Below are positions 16,801 to 24,522 of a DNA stretch of 64,000 nt, in pieces. Location: the NCBI GenBank assembly GCA_027488985.1, contig JAIYAR010000016.1, positions 1-64,000 on the forward strand. Reading direction: 5' to 3'. A program made the translations under genes and the position numbers. Origin of the DNA: Comamonadaceae bacterium (lineage in GTDB: Bacteria; Pseudomonadota; Gammaproteobacteria; Burkholderiales; Burkholderiaceae_C). Numbering within the stretch: the stretch's first letter is position 1; each line of letters opens with the position of its first letter. Under the pieces are notes generated by a model. That model was not told the origin of the DNA, did not search any database, and saw nothing but the letters and a program-made list of their open reading frames with translations.

Positions 16801-18835
16801 ATTCTTTTATGACCGCTGCAATCGCGTACCGATCACGGGCAAGCGGTGATAAACCTTTGTAATCAGGCGGCAAGTATGCTGTACTGTAAATCTCCTCGCC
16901 ATCCCGGCGAAAGTCGAGTACGTCCACAAGGACTGGTTGCCCATCCGGGCGAATGACAATGTTGTCCGGCTTCAGATCTCCATGAGGCCATTCAAAATCG
17001 TGCATACGCGAGAGGGTGCGAACCAAACTTTGAGCAACCTCCAATTTGGATGAGAGGTCTCGGTCAGACTTCATCCACTCGGTCAAGGTGACTCCGTCAA
17101 CCCAGTTCAAAACGACCAATAGACTACGCCGACTTAAACCATAGTCGCGAATCTCAGGAAGCCCTTTGAGACCAGCAGCTCTTAGATTGCGAGCTCTCTC
17201 CAGGAAAGACAGCAAGCGGATGGCAAGATCTGGCTTCTTTAGGTCTGGCTCAACGCCGTGCCATTCCTTAACCAATACTCTTTGACCATCGACGCTACTA
17301 ACGTATGAGAGAAGGTCATCATCATCCTTCAGTGGGCTCTCGTCTTCAGGATAGTCTCTCGCCCTACTTTTAGCCTTATGTGCATCGAAGAGGGACAGTT
17401 CAAGAAGCTGCACGCGTTCATTCGAAGATGCACTATTCATCGCATCCAGCATGTGACGGGCGTTTTCATAACGATCCTGGGGCTGAACACTAAGCGCTCT
17501 TGTCAGAATTTCATCAAACCTACCCTCGTAGGGATCCGTTGCTCGACGCTCCCAGGTGAACACGTCACGTACTTTAGGCGGACGCTCACCAAACAAGATC
17601 AAATGCGAAAGCACTCCTAGTGCATATACGTCCCGGTGATATGGGGTGACTTCTTTGCTTAAGCCAATATCCTCTGGCAAATTAGAACGCTCTACTTTGA
17701 CCTTGTTCCTGAATGTTCCGACCGTTTGTGTTGAGGGGTAGTAGGCAGCAGAAAAGCCCGAGATGATGACCTTGGCAGGCCGCTCGACCCAAACGCAGTG
17801 GGCACCAATGTCTCGATGAGCGACGTTTAAATCATGCAAGTCGGCAAATCGCTGAAGCAAGGCCTTGACCAACACAATCCGCTCTGTAGGCGTCAACTTC
17901 AGAAGCGTTGCGTTCACGAACTCGCTGAGGCGGGTGATCTTTGGAGGAAGAACATAAAGTTCAGAAAAATCGCTCGTTACGTCAGCTTCTGACCTGCGTG
18001 TAATCGGGCGCAACAAGGAGCGAGACAGCTCTTCATTTCTTGGCTCTACGTGCTCGTATACCCGTTGTTCGCGTAAACCAATAAACCCTCTGTCCCCTTC
18101 GCCGATGAGTGCAGTTCCTAGAACAGAAAAGTCCCATTGCCGGAAAAGGGCGAGTTTGTCTGGATCTACTTTTTCTTTCGCTCGAAATTCCGAGTACAGC
18201 TTGTTGGGGTGCACCCAAAGTGGCTGGTTTTCTGGCTTGAACCCATGAATAGCAAAGCCGGCAGGACGACCGCGCTGACCTACGAAGAAAAGATCGTAAT
18301 CGTTAAGGTACGACAGCGGATTGATGCGTGTTGACCGAGCGAGCACTCTTTTGTAATCACGCTCTGAAGCCCATGAAAGCAAATCGTTCAAGTAGAGGAC
18401 TGAATTTGCTTCGCTCGCATCAAGGTCCAGCTCGCTCAACGACTCAGAAAGTACTACAAACGAATAGATGAAAGGCGTTTTGGTGGGCCCAACTCGAGTT
18501 TGAAGTGCACTCGCCAACCTCTTCGCTTTGAGACCAACAAGAGGAACTGGTGATCGGCCACGGGGTTCTCCGTCCACGAACCAGCTTCCTCCTCTGGACT
18601 CCAATTTCTTGCCACGCCAGTTCTTGAGTTCGACGACGACGATGTGCGTGTGTGTGACAAGAATCAAATCGAAATCGTCGTCACCCGCCCCCGGCCCACC
18701 GCGGTTAAGTTTGAATGACGCATAACCTCGCCATCCTTTTGAAAACGCACTGCTGTTGAAAGCCTTCTCAATACGTTGATAAGCTTCTATTTCAGATCTG
18801 GGTACACCCGCTTTTTCAATTAAACGAATGTCCAT
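13874..18835 (-). CDS. NERD nuclease-tandem kinase-UPF1-like helicase giant protein (Mokosh-like)
   Basis: A 1,653-residue multidomain protein. Residues 15-130 form a NERD nuclease-like domain with D56 and E69-L-K71. Residues about 230-465 are a Ser/Thr kinase fold with HRD at 339-341, but the DFG Asp is replaced (SGF, 358-360) and the usual catalytic-loop Asn is missing, so it looks like a pseudokinase. Residues about 510-680 are a second kinase with VKEW (K522), HGDLKPDN (617-624) and an Asp at 637, likely active. The C-terminal third is an SF1 helicase of the UPF1/COG1112 type: GPPGTGKT 1088-1095, DEAG 1349-1352, GDHKQLPP 1373-1380, then SYQGKE and NVAMSRA. The combination resembles Mokosh type I. 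The start has GAGG upstream and it heads the minus-strand defence series. Confidence 0.85.
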   Translation of the reverse strand: MDIRLIEKAGVPRSEIEAYQRIEKAFNSSAFSKGWRGYASFKLNRGGPGAGDDDFDLILVTHTHIVVVELKNWRGKKLESRGGSWFVDGEPRGRSPVPLVGLKAKRLASALQTRVGPTKTPFIYSFVVLSESLSELDLDASEANSVLYLNDLLSWASERDYKRVLARSTRINPLSYLNDYDLFFVGQRGRPAGFAIHGFKPENQPLWVHPNKLYSEFRAKEKVDPDKLALFRQWDFSVLGTALIGEGDRGFIGLREQRVYEHVEPRNEELSRSLLRPITRRSEADVTSDFSELYVLPPKITRLSEFVNATLLKLTPTERIVLVKALLQRFADLHDLNVAHRDIGAHCVWVERPAKVIISGFSAAYYPSTQTVGTFRNKVKVERSNLPEDIGLSKEVTPYHRDVYALGVLSHLILFGERPPKVRDVFTWERRATDPYEGRFDEILTRALSVQPQDRYENARHMLDAMNSASSNERVQLLELSLFDAHKAKSRARDYPEDESPLKDDDDLLSYVSSVDGQRVLVKEWHGVEPDLKKPDLAIRLLSFLERARNLRAAGLKGLPEIRDYGLSRRSLLVVLNWVDGVTLTEWMKSDRDLSSKLEVAQSLVRTLSRMHDFEWPHGDLKPDNIVIRPDGQPVLVDVLDFRRDGEEIYSTAYLPPDYKGLSPLARDRYAIAAVIKEFLVDSCSTTERSGLSHVCEEVQRLIDDRTVSALEPLQAALDGKSNVASAVDTEPYRVSVRNLATTGVQPGDMVSDNGYFYLTHENSRRTPGAKLMHLTGAGARLSLEWDSSKGQCTWVAVKRIDLTQLIWAQDRCLGRIAVRISLVDGPRGEASELEPSLAQWATEFSDESVGKSDDVFIPPDGTDEHDPLVVTHIQLRDESITSYRERENSEKVSVPKATAIDVKQLWEGLLSAEEDALPIATVTGEAMRSPQRSHQILVPCVIEGRGFDPDADDHTWVERRAADGLWRRCGELELRDTSLGRNAELAIERWNAKPLQPGDKLRLRSNMESASLNRRANAVERIVDGRAVISNLMDYLQTDAEQPLPMVFDGPEDSSLEAYSQGAKKLNTSQRVAFQKALQNGPISLLQGPPGTGKTWFIASLLHYLVTKEGARRVLVVSQAHEAVNNALEKALELFEAKGIAFDAVRLGHESVVSEPIRHLHSASIEQVYRESFKAEYKDRVVRLATEMGLMPEFSAAAVKLHLGVGRLIEQISLLELEALGQVPTSDSKEPDELLEAGTHRIRQLTETVRDICQRDYQFEVGDIPLGEALEHLFDSLAKQHEVQSPQALERLRKLLKLSDDWLKTLGEPAANFIEFLAKSRTVVAGTLVGIGRRAAGVIQNMYDWVIIDEAGRAAPSEVAVAMQTGRRILLVGDHKQLPPTFDQEVRDAVSKNLGYGSESPAFVSDFERLFDSKYGKSVGASLTEQYRMAPAIGELVSDVFYQKDLHTGRPASWLDTSLLPAKLKHEVSWVDTSTLGKAALENSSPDRVDCWNETEAQVVMGVLKALIQRNGLIKALHEGLQSGDPIIGVICMYSKQREIINRLKNEARWIPQEVRRLIKVDTVDSYQGKENRIIILSTVRNNPNMQPGFLRSPNRINVAMSRAMERLIIVGATPMWRGRNEGLPLGQVLKKVESLAVAGRSEVVKAQEFKV

Positions 18836-19433
18836 TTCAAACAGCCTCGCTCAGTGTGAAAGTGCTCCCAATCAGGGGCTTCATTTGCTGACGGTATTGG
18901 ATAGAGCCTGAATGATTTAGAAAATCACGATCCACTGCAGCCGAAAAGGCTCCACAACGATGGATGCCTTTTGCTCGAAAAACGTACATAACCGCCCTTG
19001 AACTGAAACTGTTTTTGTAATGTCAGTCTATCAGGCGAGCGCCTCACTTTTACCGATTTCGGGCCCTTCAAGCTTGCGGCCGGTACGTGTAGTTTCAGCG
19101 CTTTGCACTTTGTACTTTGCAGAGCTAACCCCCTTCTTAAAAGCTTTTGGGCATACATACTTCACTTGACCTACGGCAGGTGGATTGATCCAAGTTGCTT
19201 CTTTTTAGGTCATTAGCACCGCGCCCAACGCAGTCTTCATTTTTCGCCTGAAACCCTGATCCACGTTCTGTCGATCTGACCTACCCAATCCCTCGCTGTA
19301 GTCCACTCAGAGCTATCCAACACCTCGTTGGATAGCTCTGTGTTTTGTGCCGTCCATCTCCATGCCTGTCCCTTACCGGATGGCAGGGAGATGTGTGGCT
19401 GTCTGTTTTTCAACTCATCACGAAAGCCTTTCC
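18836..19433. other. Divergent intergenic region with a perfect hairpin
   Basis: This 598-base gap separates the minus-strand kinase-helicase operon from the plus-strand zinc-ribbon/DUF932 operon and must hold both promoters. A perfect 13-bp inverted repeat AGAGCTATCCAAC / GTTGGATAGCTCT with a five-base loop lies at 19309-19339, about 95 bases before the zinc-ribbon start. It is followed by a short T-containing stretch on the plus strand, so it may act as an attenuator or an operator. No convincing gene is seen. Confidence 0.5.
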
Positions 19434-19763
19434 ATGTCTATTTCATGTCCTCAATGCGGATCTACCTTGATCCGTCAACGCAATGTCGGTCGCCGTACCG
19501 GTGGTGCAGTCGGCACCGTCGCTGGTGGACTCACTGGTGTCAGTGGTGCTCTTACTGGTGGTCGCGTCGGAATGACCGTCGGTTTGATCGTGGGTCCCAC
19601 CGGGTCTGCCATCGGCTGTATCGCAGGCGCTCTCCTGGGAGGCTTGATTGGCGCAGTAACCGTAGGTGTCGCCGGTGCAAAGCTGGGTGGTGTCCTGGAC
19701 GAACGTGTCCTCGAAAACTACGAATGCCTGCATTGCGAACACGTCTTCGGGGAAACGCACTAG
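19434..19763 (+). CDS. Small membrane protein: zinc ribbon split by glycine-zipper segment
   Basis: A 109-residue protein starting at ATG 19434 (MSISCPQCGSTLI). A CxxC pair at residues 5-8 and a second CxxC in YECLHCEHVFG near the C-terminus together make a four-Cys zinc ribbon. Between them lies a long Gly/Ala/Thr-rich region with GxxxG spacing (GGAVGTVAGGLTGVSGA, GALLGGLIGA), like glycine-zipper membrane helices. The upstream in-frame residues lack these features and have no ribosome site, so the internal ATG is preferred. It opens the DUF932-YqaJ module. Its function is not known. Confidence 0.7.
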   Translation: MSISCPQCGSTLIRQRNVGRRTGGAVGTVAGGLTGVSGALTGGRVGMTVGLIVGPTGSAIGCIAGALLGGLIGAVTVGVAGAKLGGVLDERVLENYECLHCEHVFGETH

Positions 19764-19824
19764 GTCGCTGCCCTCATTTCTCTTTTTCTCCCTTATCCAA
19801 CAAAACCACTTCAAGGAGCCACTC

Positions 19825-20793
19825 ATGGCACATCAAGTTCAAACCATGGCTTACATTGGCCAAACCCCCTGGCATTCTCTGGGCAACGCACTCCCGCCCA
19901 AACAGTCCATCGATGTATGGGCCAAAGAAGCTGGCATGGACTGGCAGATCTGTTCCAGTCCAGTCCGCTACATGACAGAACAAGCAGGATCACTTGGCTC
20001 CATAATGAGTTTCGATGATCAAAAGGTTCTCTACCGCAGCGACACTAAAGCCCCGCTGTCCGTGGTCTCCGACCGCTACCAGGTAGTGCAGCCCCGCGAA
20101 GTGCTGGAGTTCTACCGTGACCTGACAGAAATCTCCGGCTTCGAGCTCGAAACGGCAGGTGTTTTGAAGGCCGGCAAGAAATTCTGGGCCTTGGCTAAGA
20201 CCGGCAAAGAAAGCACGCTCAAGGGAAAAGACAAGGTCAACGGCTACATCCTCCTAGCCACCAGCTGCGATGGCACCCTTGCCACCACCGCAACATTGAC
20301 TTCTATTCGCGTCGTGTGCAATAACACCCTGACCGTTGCGCTCAATGGTGCGAACAGCGCGGTCAAAGTCCCCCACAGCACCACGTTCGATGGCCAAGCC
20401 GTCAAAAAGCAATTGGGCATTGCCGTATCGCACTGGGATGGCTTCATGTACCGTATGAAAACCCTCTCCGAGCGCAAAGTGAAGTCGCACGAGTCTCTGA
20501 ACTACTTCCTCAATGTCCTGTGTCATACCGACCAGCCCGCCAACACCAAAGGAGGCTTGGTCAACGAGCGGGCATTGAAGCGTGTGCAAGAGTTGTACGA
20601 CGGTGCAGGTAAGGGCTCAGACATGGACTCTGCTGCCGGGACCGCTTGGGGACTGCTCAATGCGGTCACCGAATACGTAGACCACGAACGCCGTGCACGC
20701 AGCACGGACTACCGCCTGGATTCCGCTTGGTTTGGTCAGGGTGCTGCCCTCAAAGCACGTGCCCTAGACCACGCCATGCAGCTGGTGGCCTGA
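19825..20793 (+). CDS. DUF932 (phage/plasmid-like) protein
   Basis: A 322-residue member of the DUF932 / phage-plasmid primase-adjacent family, found on plasmids, prophages and integrative elements. Family hallmarks are the opening W-H-x-L-G (TPWHSLGNAL), the segment VVSDRYQVVQPREVLEFYRDL, and LATSCDGTLATTATLTSIRVVCNNTL. The biochemical role is unknown; its constant company with YqaJ recombinases suggests work in DNA maintenance or recombination. The ATG at 19825 follows AAGGAG by six bases, which fixes the start. It lies 61 bases after the zinc-ribbon gene and 45 before the YqaJ gene, forming an operon. Confidence 0.9.
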   Translation: MAHQVQTMAYIGQTPWHSLGNALPPKQSIDVWAKEAGMDWQICSSPVRYMTEQAGSLGSIMSFDDQKVLYRSDTKAPLSVVSDRYQVVQPREVLEFYRDLTEISGFELETAGVLKAGKKFWALAKTGKESTLKGKDKVNGYILLATSCDGTLATTATLTSIRVVCNNTLTVALNGANSAVKVPHSTTFDGQAVKKQLGIAVSHWDGFMYRMKTLSERKVKSHESLNYFLNVLCHTDQPANTKGGLVNERALKRVQELYDGAGKGSDMDSAAGTAWGLLNAVTEYVDHERRARSTDYRLDSAWFGQGAALKARALDHAMQLVA

Positions 20794-20838
20794 CCTCAGT
20801 TCAAAGCCTCATCCATATTCACAATTGAAAGGAAACCC

Positions 20839-21849
20839 ATGTCCAAAGCTATCGCAGTGGACCGGGAAGCCCGGCCACGCCCAGCACTCAAGCTGGTGAA
20901 GACCAATGACCTCAGGCGAGAAGACTGGCTCTCGGTTCGCCGAAACGGGATTGGCAGCTCCGATGCAGCTGCTGCAGTAGGCCTGAATCCCTACAAATCT
21001 CAACTCGCCCTCTGGATGGAGAAAACCGGTCGTGATGACCTCTTTGCTCCCATCGACGTCAATGATGACTCCACCCCGATGTACTGGGGCACTCTGCTGG
21101 AGCCCATTGTTGCTGCGTCCTATGCAAAGCGCACCGGCAACCGTGTCCGCAAGGTCAACGCTGTCCTGCAGCACCCAGACCACCCCTGGTTGCTGGCCAA
21201 CCTCGACCGAGAGGTGTTGGGTGTGCCCGAAGTCCAGATCCTGGAGTGCAAAACAGCCGGTGTACACGGTGCCCGTCTCTGGAAAGACGGTGTCCCGGAT
21301 TACGTGGCTCTGCAGGTACAACACCAGCTTGCAGTCACCGGCAAACGGGCAGCCGACGTCGCTGTCCTGATCGGAGGTCAGGAACTTCAGATCCACCGCA
21401 TCAAGCGGGACGACCTGTTGATTGATCGTCTGATCCAGCTGGAGGAGGTGTTCTGGGGCTATGTCCAGTCGGATATAGCCCCACCAGTGGATGGCTCTGA
21501 CTCTGCGGATCAGGCGCTTCGGCGTCTGTATCCCAACGATGTCGGATCTATCGTGGACTTCAGCCAGGATATGGAGATGTCCGCCGCCTTCTCTGACTTG
21601 GTGGCAGTACGCCAAACCTTGGATATCCATACCAAGCAGGAAGCGCTGCTCAAGCAACGAATCCAGCAACGGATGGGGGATGCGTCCAAAGCGGTGTTTG
21701 AAACCGGCGAGGTTACTTGGAGACGCAGCAAGGACGGGGTGGAGTTCAACTTATCCAAACTTCTGACTGACCATCCTGAGTACCAAGAAGCCTATGCCAT
21801 CCCCAAGGCCGGCAGCAGGCGATTTCTGGTCAATTTGGCTAAGAGCTGA
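20839..21849 (+). CDS. YqaJ-family viral recombinase/exonuclease
   Basis: A 336-residue protein of the YqaJ/lambda-exonuclease-like nuclease family, which resects DNA ends for single-strand annealing recombination in phages and mobile elements. The start of the nuclease domain is WLSVRRNGIGSSDAAAAVGLNPYKS, with the diagnostic R..GIGSSDAAA. The metal-site region includes NLDREVLG and the ILECKTAG motif (the ExK of the PD-(D/E)xK site), then the Gln-rich PDYVALQVQHQLAVTG helix. All key residues appear present. GAAAGG precedes the ATG. A strong terminator (21904-21943) follows the gene. Confidence 0.93.
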   Translation: MSKAIAVDREARPRPALKLVKTNDLRREDWLSVRRNGIGSSDAAAAVGLNPYKSQLALWMEKTGRDDLFAPIDVNDDSTPMYWGTLLEPIVAASYAKRTGNRVRKVNAVLQHPDHPWLLANLDREVLGVPEVQILECKTAGVHGARLWKDGVPDYVALQVQHQLAVTGKRAADVAVLIGGQELQIHRIKRDDLLIDRLIQLEEVFWGYVQSDIAPPVDGSDSADQALRRLYPNDVGSIVDFSQDMEMSAAFSDLVAVRQTLDIHTKQEALLKQRIQQRMGDASKAVFETGEVTWRRSKDGVEFNLSKLLTDHPEYQEAYAIPKAGSRRFLVNLAKS

Positions 21850-21903
21850 TGGAGCCTTACAGCAAACCAAAGCCAGCAGCAAATTCTTTACTTCAACCCC
21901 ATA

Positions 21904-21943
21904 AGCCTCACCCCGGGAAAACCGGCGTGAGGCTAATTTTTTT
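21904..21943 (+). terminator. Rho-independent terminator after the YqaJ gene
   Basis: The arms AGCCTCAC and GTGAGGCT, extended inward by CCGG/CCGG pairing around a GAAAA-type loop, are followed by AATTTTTTT. It lies 55 bases after the YqaJ stop and just before the RDF-like gene, so expression of the latter may be reduced or partly independent. Confidence 0.85.
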
Positions 21944-21967
21944 GTTCAATGAAAAGGAAAGCACATC

Positions 21968-22894
21968 ATGCTCAAAGGAATGGCCATTACGCCCCCCATC
22001 GTGGGACGCATCTCCATCGGTAAAGTGGTGGAGAAAAACGGACGTCGACTTCCTGAAAAAGACGACGAGTTCACCATCACCACCCAGGTCCAGACTAAAG
22101 ACGGCTGGATGCTGCACCCGCTGAACCAAAGCCTGCGTAAAGACGGCAACGCCAATAACAAACTGCGCTCTATCCCGGTGCGTGTGATGTTCAATGATCC
22201 GGACTTAAACCTACGAGCCAGCTATCACTACTTTGATCGCCAGACTGGGAGGCCTATGTGTGTGGGCAACGGTGAAACTTGCAATAGATCTACGGCTGAA
22301 GGAATCCAAGAACTCCCATGTCCAGGACCTGACGGCTGCCACTTAGGTCAGGGGGGACTCTGTAAACCTTATGGACGACTCAATGTGTTGATTGGAGAAG
22401 AGGACGAACTGGGTTCCTTCATCTTCCGAACCACAGGCCATAACTCCATTCGGACCTTGACGGCACGGTTGAAATACTTCCATGCGATCTCGGGTGGACA
22501 TCTGGCAATGCTTCCCATGGAACTCAAGTTGCGAGGCAAATCTACGACCCAGTCACACAGGGCGCCAATCTACTACGTGGATCTCACAATTAGGACAGGG
22601 ATGACTTTGCTGGATGCCGTGACTGAGGCAAAACAGGCGTATGAAGCGCGCGAGGCTGCTGGTATCGACCAGCAAAGTTTAGATGAGGCAGCTCGCTTGG
22701 GCTTTGCAGCGGGGGAGTTTGAAGAGTCAACCGAAGAAGCGAGGAATGTTCAAGAAGAGTTTTATCCCACAGACGACGTATCGAGTACCCAGAAGAAACA
22801 CACTGGCGTTACAAATTCGTTATCAGCAAAGCTAGAGTCCAAAACAGGTGAACACTTGTTCAACGGGAATCACATGAACGCTAAAAAGGCTTGA
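21968..22894 (+). CDS. Recombination-directionality-factor-like / metal-binding protein
   Basis: A 308-residue protein of the type often named hydrolase or metal-binding protein, found next to YqaJ and DUF932 genes in mobile elements. It resembles the Gp3-like recombination directionality factor family of serine integrases. It shows CVGNGETCNR and LPCPGPDGCHLGQGGLC: five to six Cys and a His between residues about 95 and 140, likely a metal site. The order of conserved blocks (IRTLTARLKYFHAISGG; PMELKLRGKSTTQS; PIYYVDLTIR) fits that group. The C-terminal 60 residues are acidic and look disordered. The ATG has AAAAGGA upstream. The name is by family resemblance; directionality function is not shown. 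Confidence 0.7.
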   Translation: MLKGMAITPPIVGRISIGKVVEKNGRRLPEKDDEFTITTQVQTKDGWMLHPLNQSLRKDGNANNKLRSIPVRVMFNDPDLNLRASYHYFDRQTGRPMCVGNGETCNRSTAEGIQELPCPGPDGCHLGQGGLCKPYGRLNVLIGEEDELGSFIFRTTGHNSIRTLTARLKYFHAISGGHLAMLPMELKLRGKSTTQSHRAPIYYVDLTIRTGMTLLDAVTEAKQAYEAREAAGIDQQSLDEAARLGFAAGEFEESTEEARNVQEEFYPTDDVSSTQKKHTGVTNSLSAKLESKTGEHLFNGNHMNAKKA

Positions 22895-22920
22895 GCCCAT
22901 TCAAACCATTACGCAATTGG

Positions 22921-22952
22921 CCTTCTCGCACAACATCAGTTGTGCGAAAAGG
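22921..22952 (+). terminator. Hairpin ending the DUF932-YqaJ module
   Basis: CCTTCTCGCACAAC and GTTGTGCGAAAAGG form a 14-position stem with one mismatch and a four-base loop, 26 bases after the stop of the RDF-like gene. It lacks a T tract, so it may be a weak terminator or an mRNA-stabilising structure. Confidence 0.6.
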
Positions 22953-23322
22953 CTACAGCCAAACTCGCAAAAATAAAGCTGTAAGAAACGGCCCGCTGGT
23001 CCCGTGCATGAAAACATGTCGTGCGTGGCGTACCAATTTTTTTACTAGTGGGTTTGGCACAAACACAAGCTAGTAAGTGCGACAAATTGTCAAAATCTAT
23101 CCGTCACCAACTAGCTATTGATCAGCGCAGGAAACATAGACACCAGTTCTTCCGCATTTTCTTGAAACAAAAAAGACCTCAATAGCCAGAGAAAAGCAGC
23201 GGCGTTTCAGCAACGAATGCATAGCTGACCCGTATGTCGTTTACTTTTTTTGAGTATCGGAAGACCCTTGATGTGCATCGGCCGAAACTTTAGTGCGCTT
23301 AGCTCGTGATCAGCATGAAATC
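22953..23322. other. Intergenic region, no gene seen
   Basis: It lies between convergent operons. Short open frames exist but none has a ribosome site or recognisable product. The sequence GTGCGCTTAGCTCGTG near 23295 loosely resembles the 14-bp repeat at 396 and 596, but not closely enough to call a repeat. Confidence 0.4.
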
Positions 23323-24441
23323 TCACTGTTGAGATGTAGCGGCGCGTCTCTCAAGAACATAAAAAAATGAGTTCACTAAACGACGAGCATTGTCTCGACG
23401 ATCAGCCTCAGTAATTGAAGATGACAGAAACACAAAGTGCCGGCACTCGGGAGTTTGCCGCTTACCGTAATCGAGATATGGTTTGGCGCCCAGCTGGAAC
23501 TGACTCGCGCTCAAAGGCGTCCCTTTGCCATCCATCAAGGCAGCGAACCCGTCGGTTGCACGAGCGTCGTTTTCCCTGTTTGAAGGCCACCCAGGAGTCA
23601 CTACAAAACCACCTGGTGTAGTCTGGACATTGAAGATGTATTCAATTTTCGATTCTTTGTCCATCCAGCACGGTGGATGGTCCAAACCGCGCAATTTGTC
23701 CCGCTTTTCATAAAAAGCAACTTGCGTCTTAAGTTTGTCGTTCTCAGCGTTCAATGTTGCGAGAGACGATTTACCAGTAGTCATTGCCGCAGCTATGCGC
23801 GCCCCCTCTACGACGTCACGCACCAAATTCACCACGCCTCCTGGCTTGACTTCTATGTTGAGCTTCTTCTTGGCCTGATCACGCAATTCTCTAGACGCGT
23901 CTATAGCTTCTTTGACACGATCTAAAGCGAGCTGCTTCGTATCCGAGGTCTGCGACTTCCCATTTTCTGAATGGTTGGATTCACTTACCAGCGCTTCAAT
24001 TTGCTGTTGGAGCTCAAGCGCAGACTCAACGCGCTCACGAGTTACTTTGTCTGCTTTATCCTGGCCAGCCTCTTCAATCTGCGATCGAAGCTCCTCCAAT
24101 GCCACTAACTTCTTGGTCAGATCCAGAGATTCCTGCTGAATTCTCTTATGTTTGGCAGATTCCTCTCCAGCATTCACAAGTGCCTGCACAACTTCGGCAG
24201 GGTTATTTACACCCCGCTCGATCAGAGCATTCTGGAGCTTTTCCTGTGCACGATTCATAACCTCAGTAATCGCCACAGCATCCTCAGCGTGCCTCGCGTT
24301 CGCAAGCTCGCTAAGTGCATCGTCCTTATCTTTACGCTCTTGCATGATCATGAAACCAAGCAAAAGCATGAGTACAAAAATCAAAATGAATGCAATCTCA
24401 CTGAGCGAGACAGGAAAGACCTGATCATTTTTACTAGCCAA
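23323..24441 (-). CDS. MotB/ZorB-like single-pass membrane protein with novel C-terminal domain
   Basis: A 372-residue protein with one N-terminal membrane helix (about 12-33, SLSEIAFILIFVLMLLLGF), the layout of MotB, ExbD and ZorB, whose helix carries the ion-conducting Asp. Here the only acidic residue at that place is Glu15. A long coiled coil follows (about 35-245). The C-terminal part begins HPPCW near residue 255 and has two Cys (258 and 333) that could form a disulfide; it is not the OmpA peptidoglycan-binding domain of MotB or ZorB. It lies 81 bases downstream of the MotA-like gene and is the last gene of the four-gene cassette. The channel role is inferred from topology and neighbour. 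Confidence 0.65.
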   Translation of the reverse strand: MASKNDQVFPVSLSEIAFILIFVLMLLLGFMIMQERKDKDDALSELANARHAEDAVAITEVMNRAQEKLQNALIERGVNNPAEVVQALVNAGEESAKHKRIQQESLDLTKKLVALEELRSQIEEAGQDKADKVTRERVESALELQQQIEALVSESNHSENGKSQTSDTKQLALDRVKEAIDASRELRDQAKKKLNIEVKPGGVVNLVRDVVEGARIAAAMTTGKSSLATLNAENDKLKTQVAFYEKRDKLRGLDHPPCWMDKESKIEYIFNVQTTPGGFVVTPGWPSNRENDARATDGFAALMDGKGTPLSASQFQLGAKPYLDYGKRQTPECRHFVFLSSSITEADRRDNARRLVNSFFYVLERRAATSQQ

Positions 24442-24522
24442 AGGATTACCTCAAGTCATCGAGAAAGTCAGAGTTAAATGACCTAGTTGCTGAATGCACA
24501 ATGGAAACAACAATCAAACCAA

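Noticed and set aside
18925..19158. 77-residue minus-strand open frame
   Set aside because: No ribosome site, no recognisable features, and composition unlike neighbouring genes.
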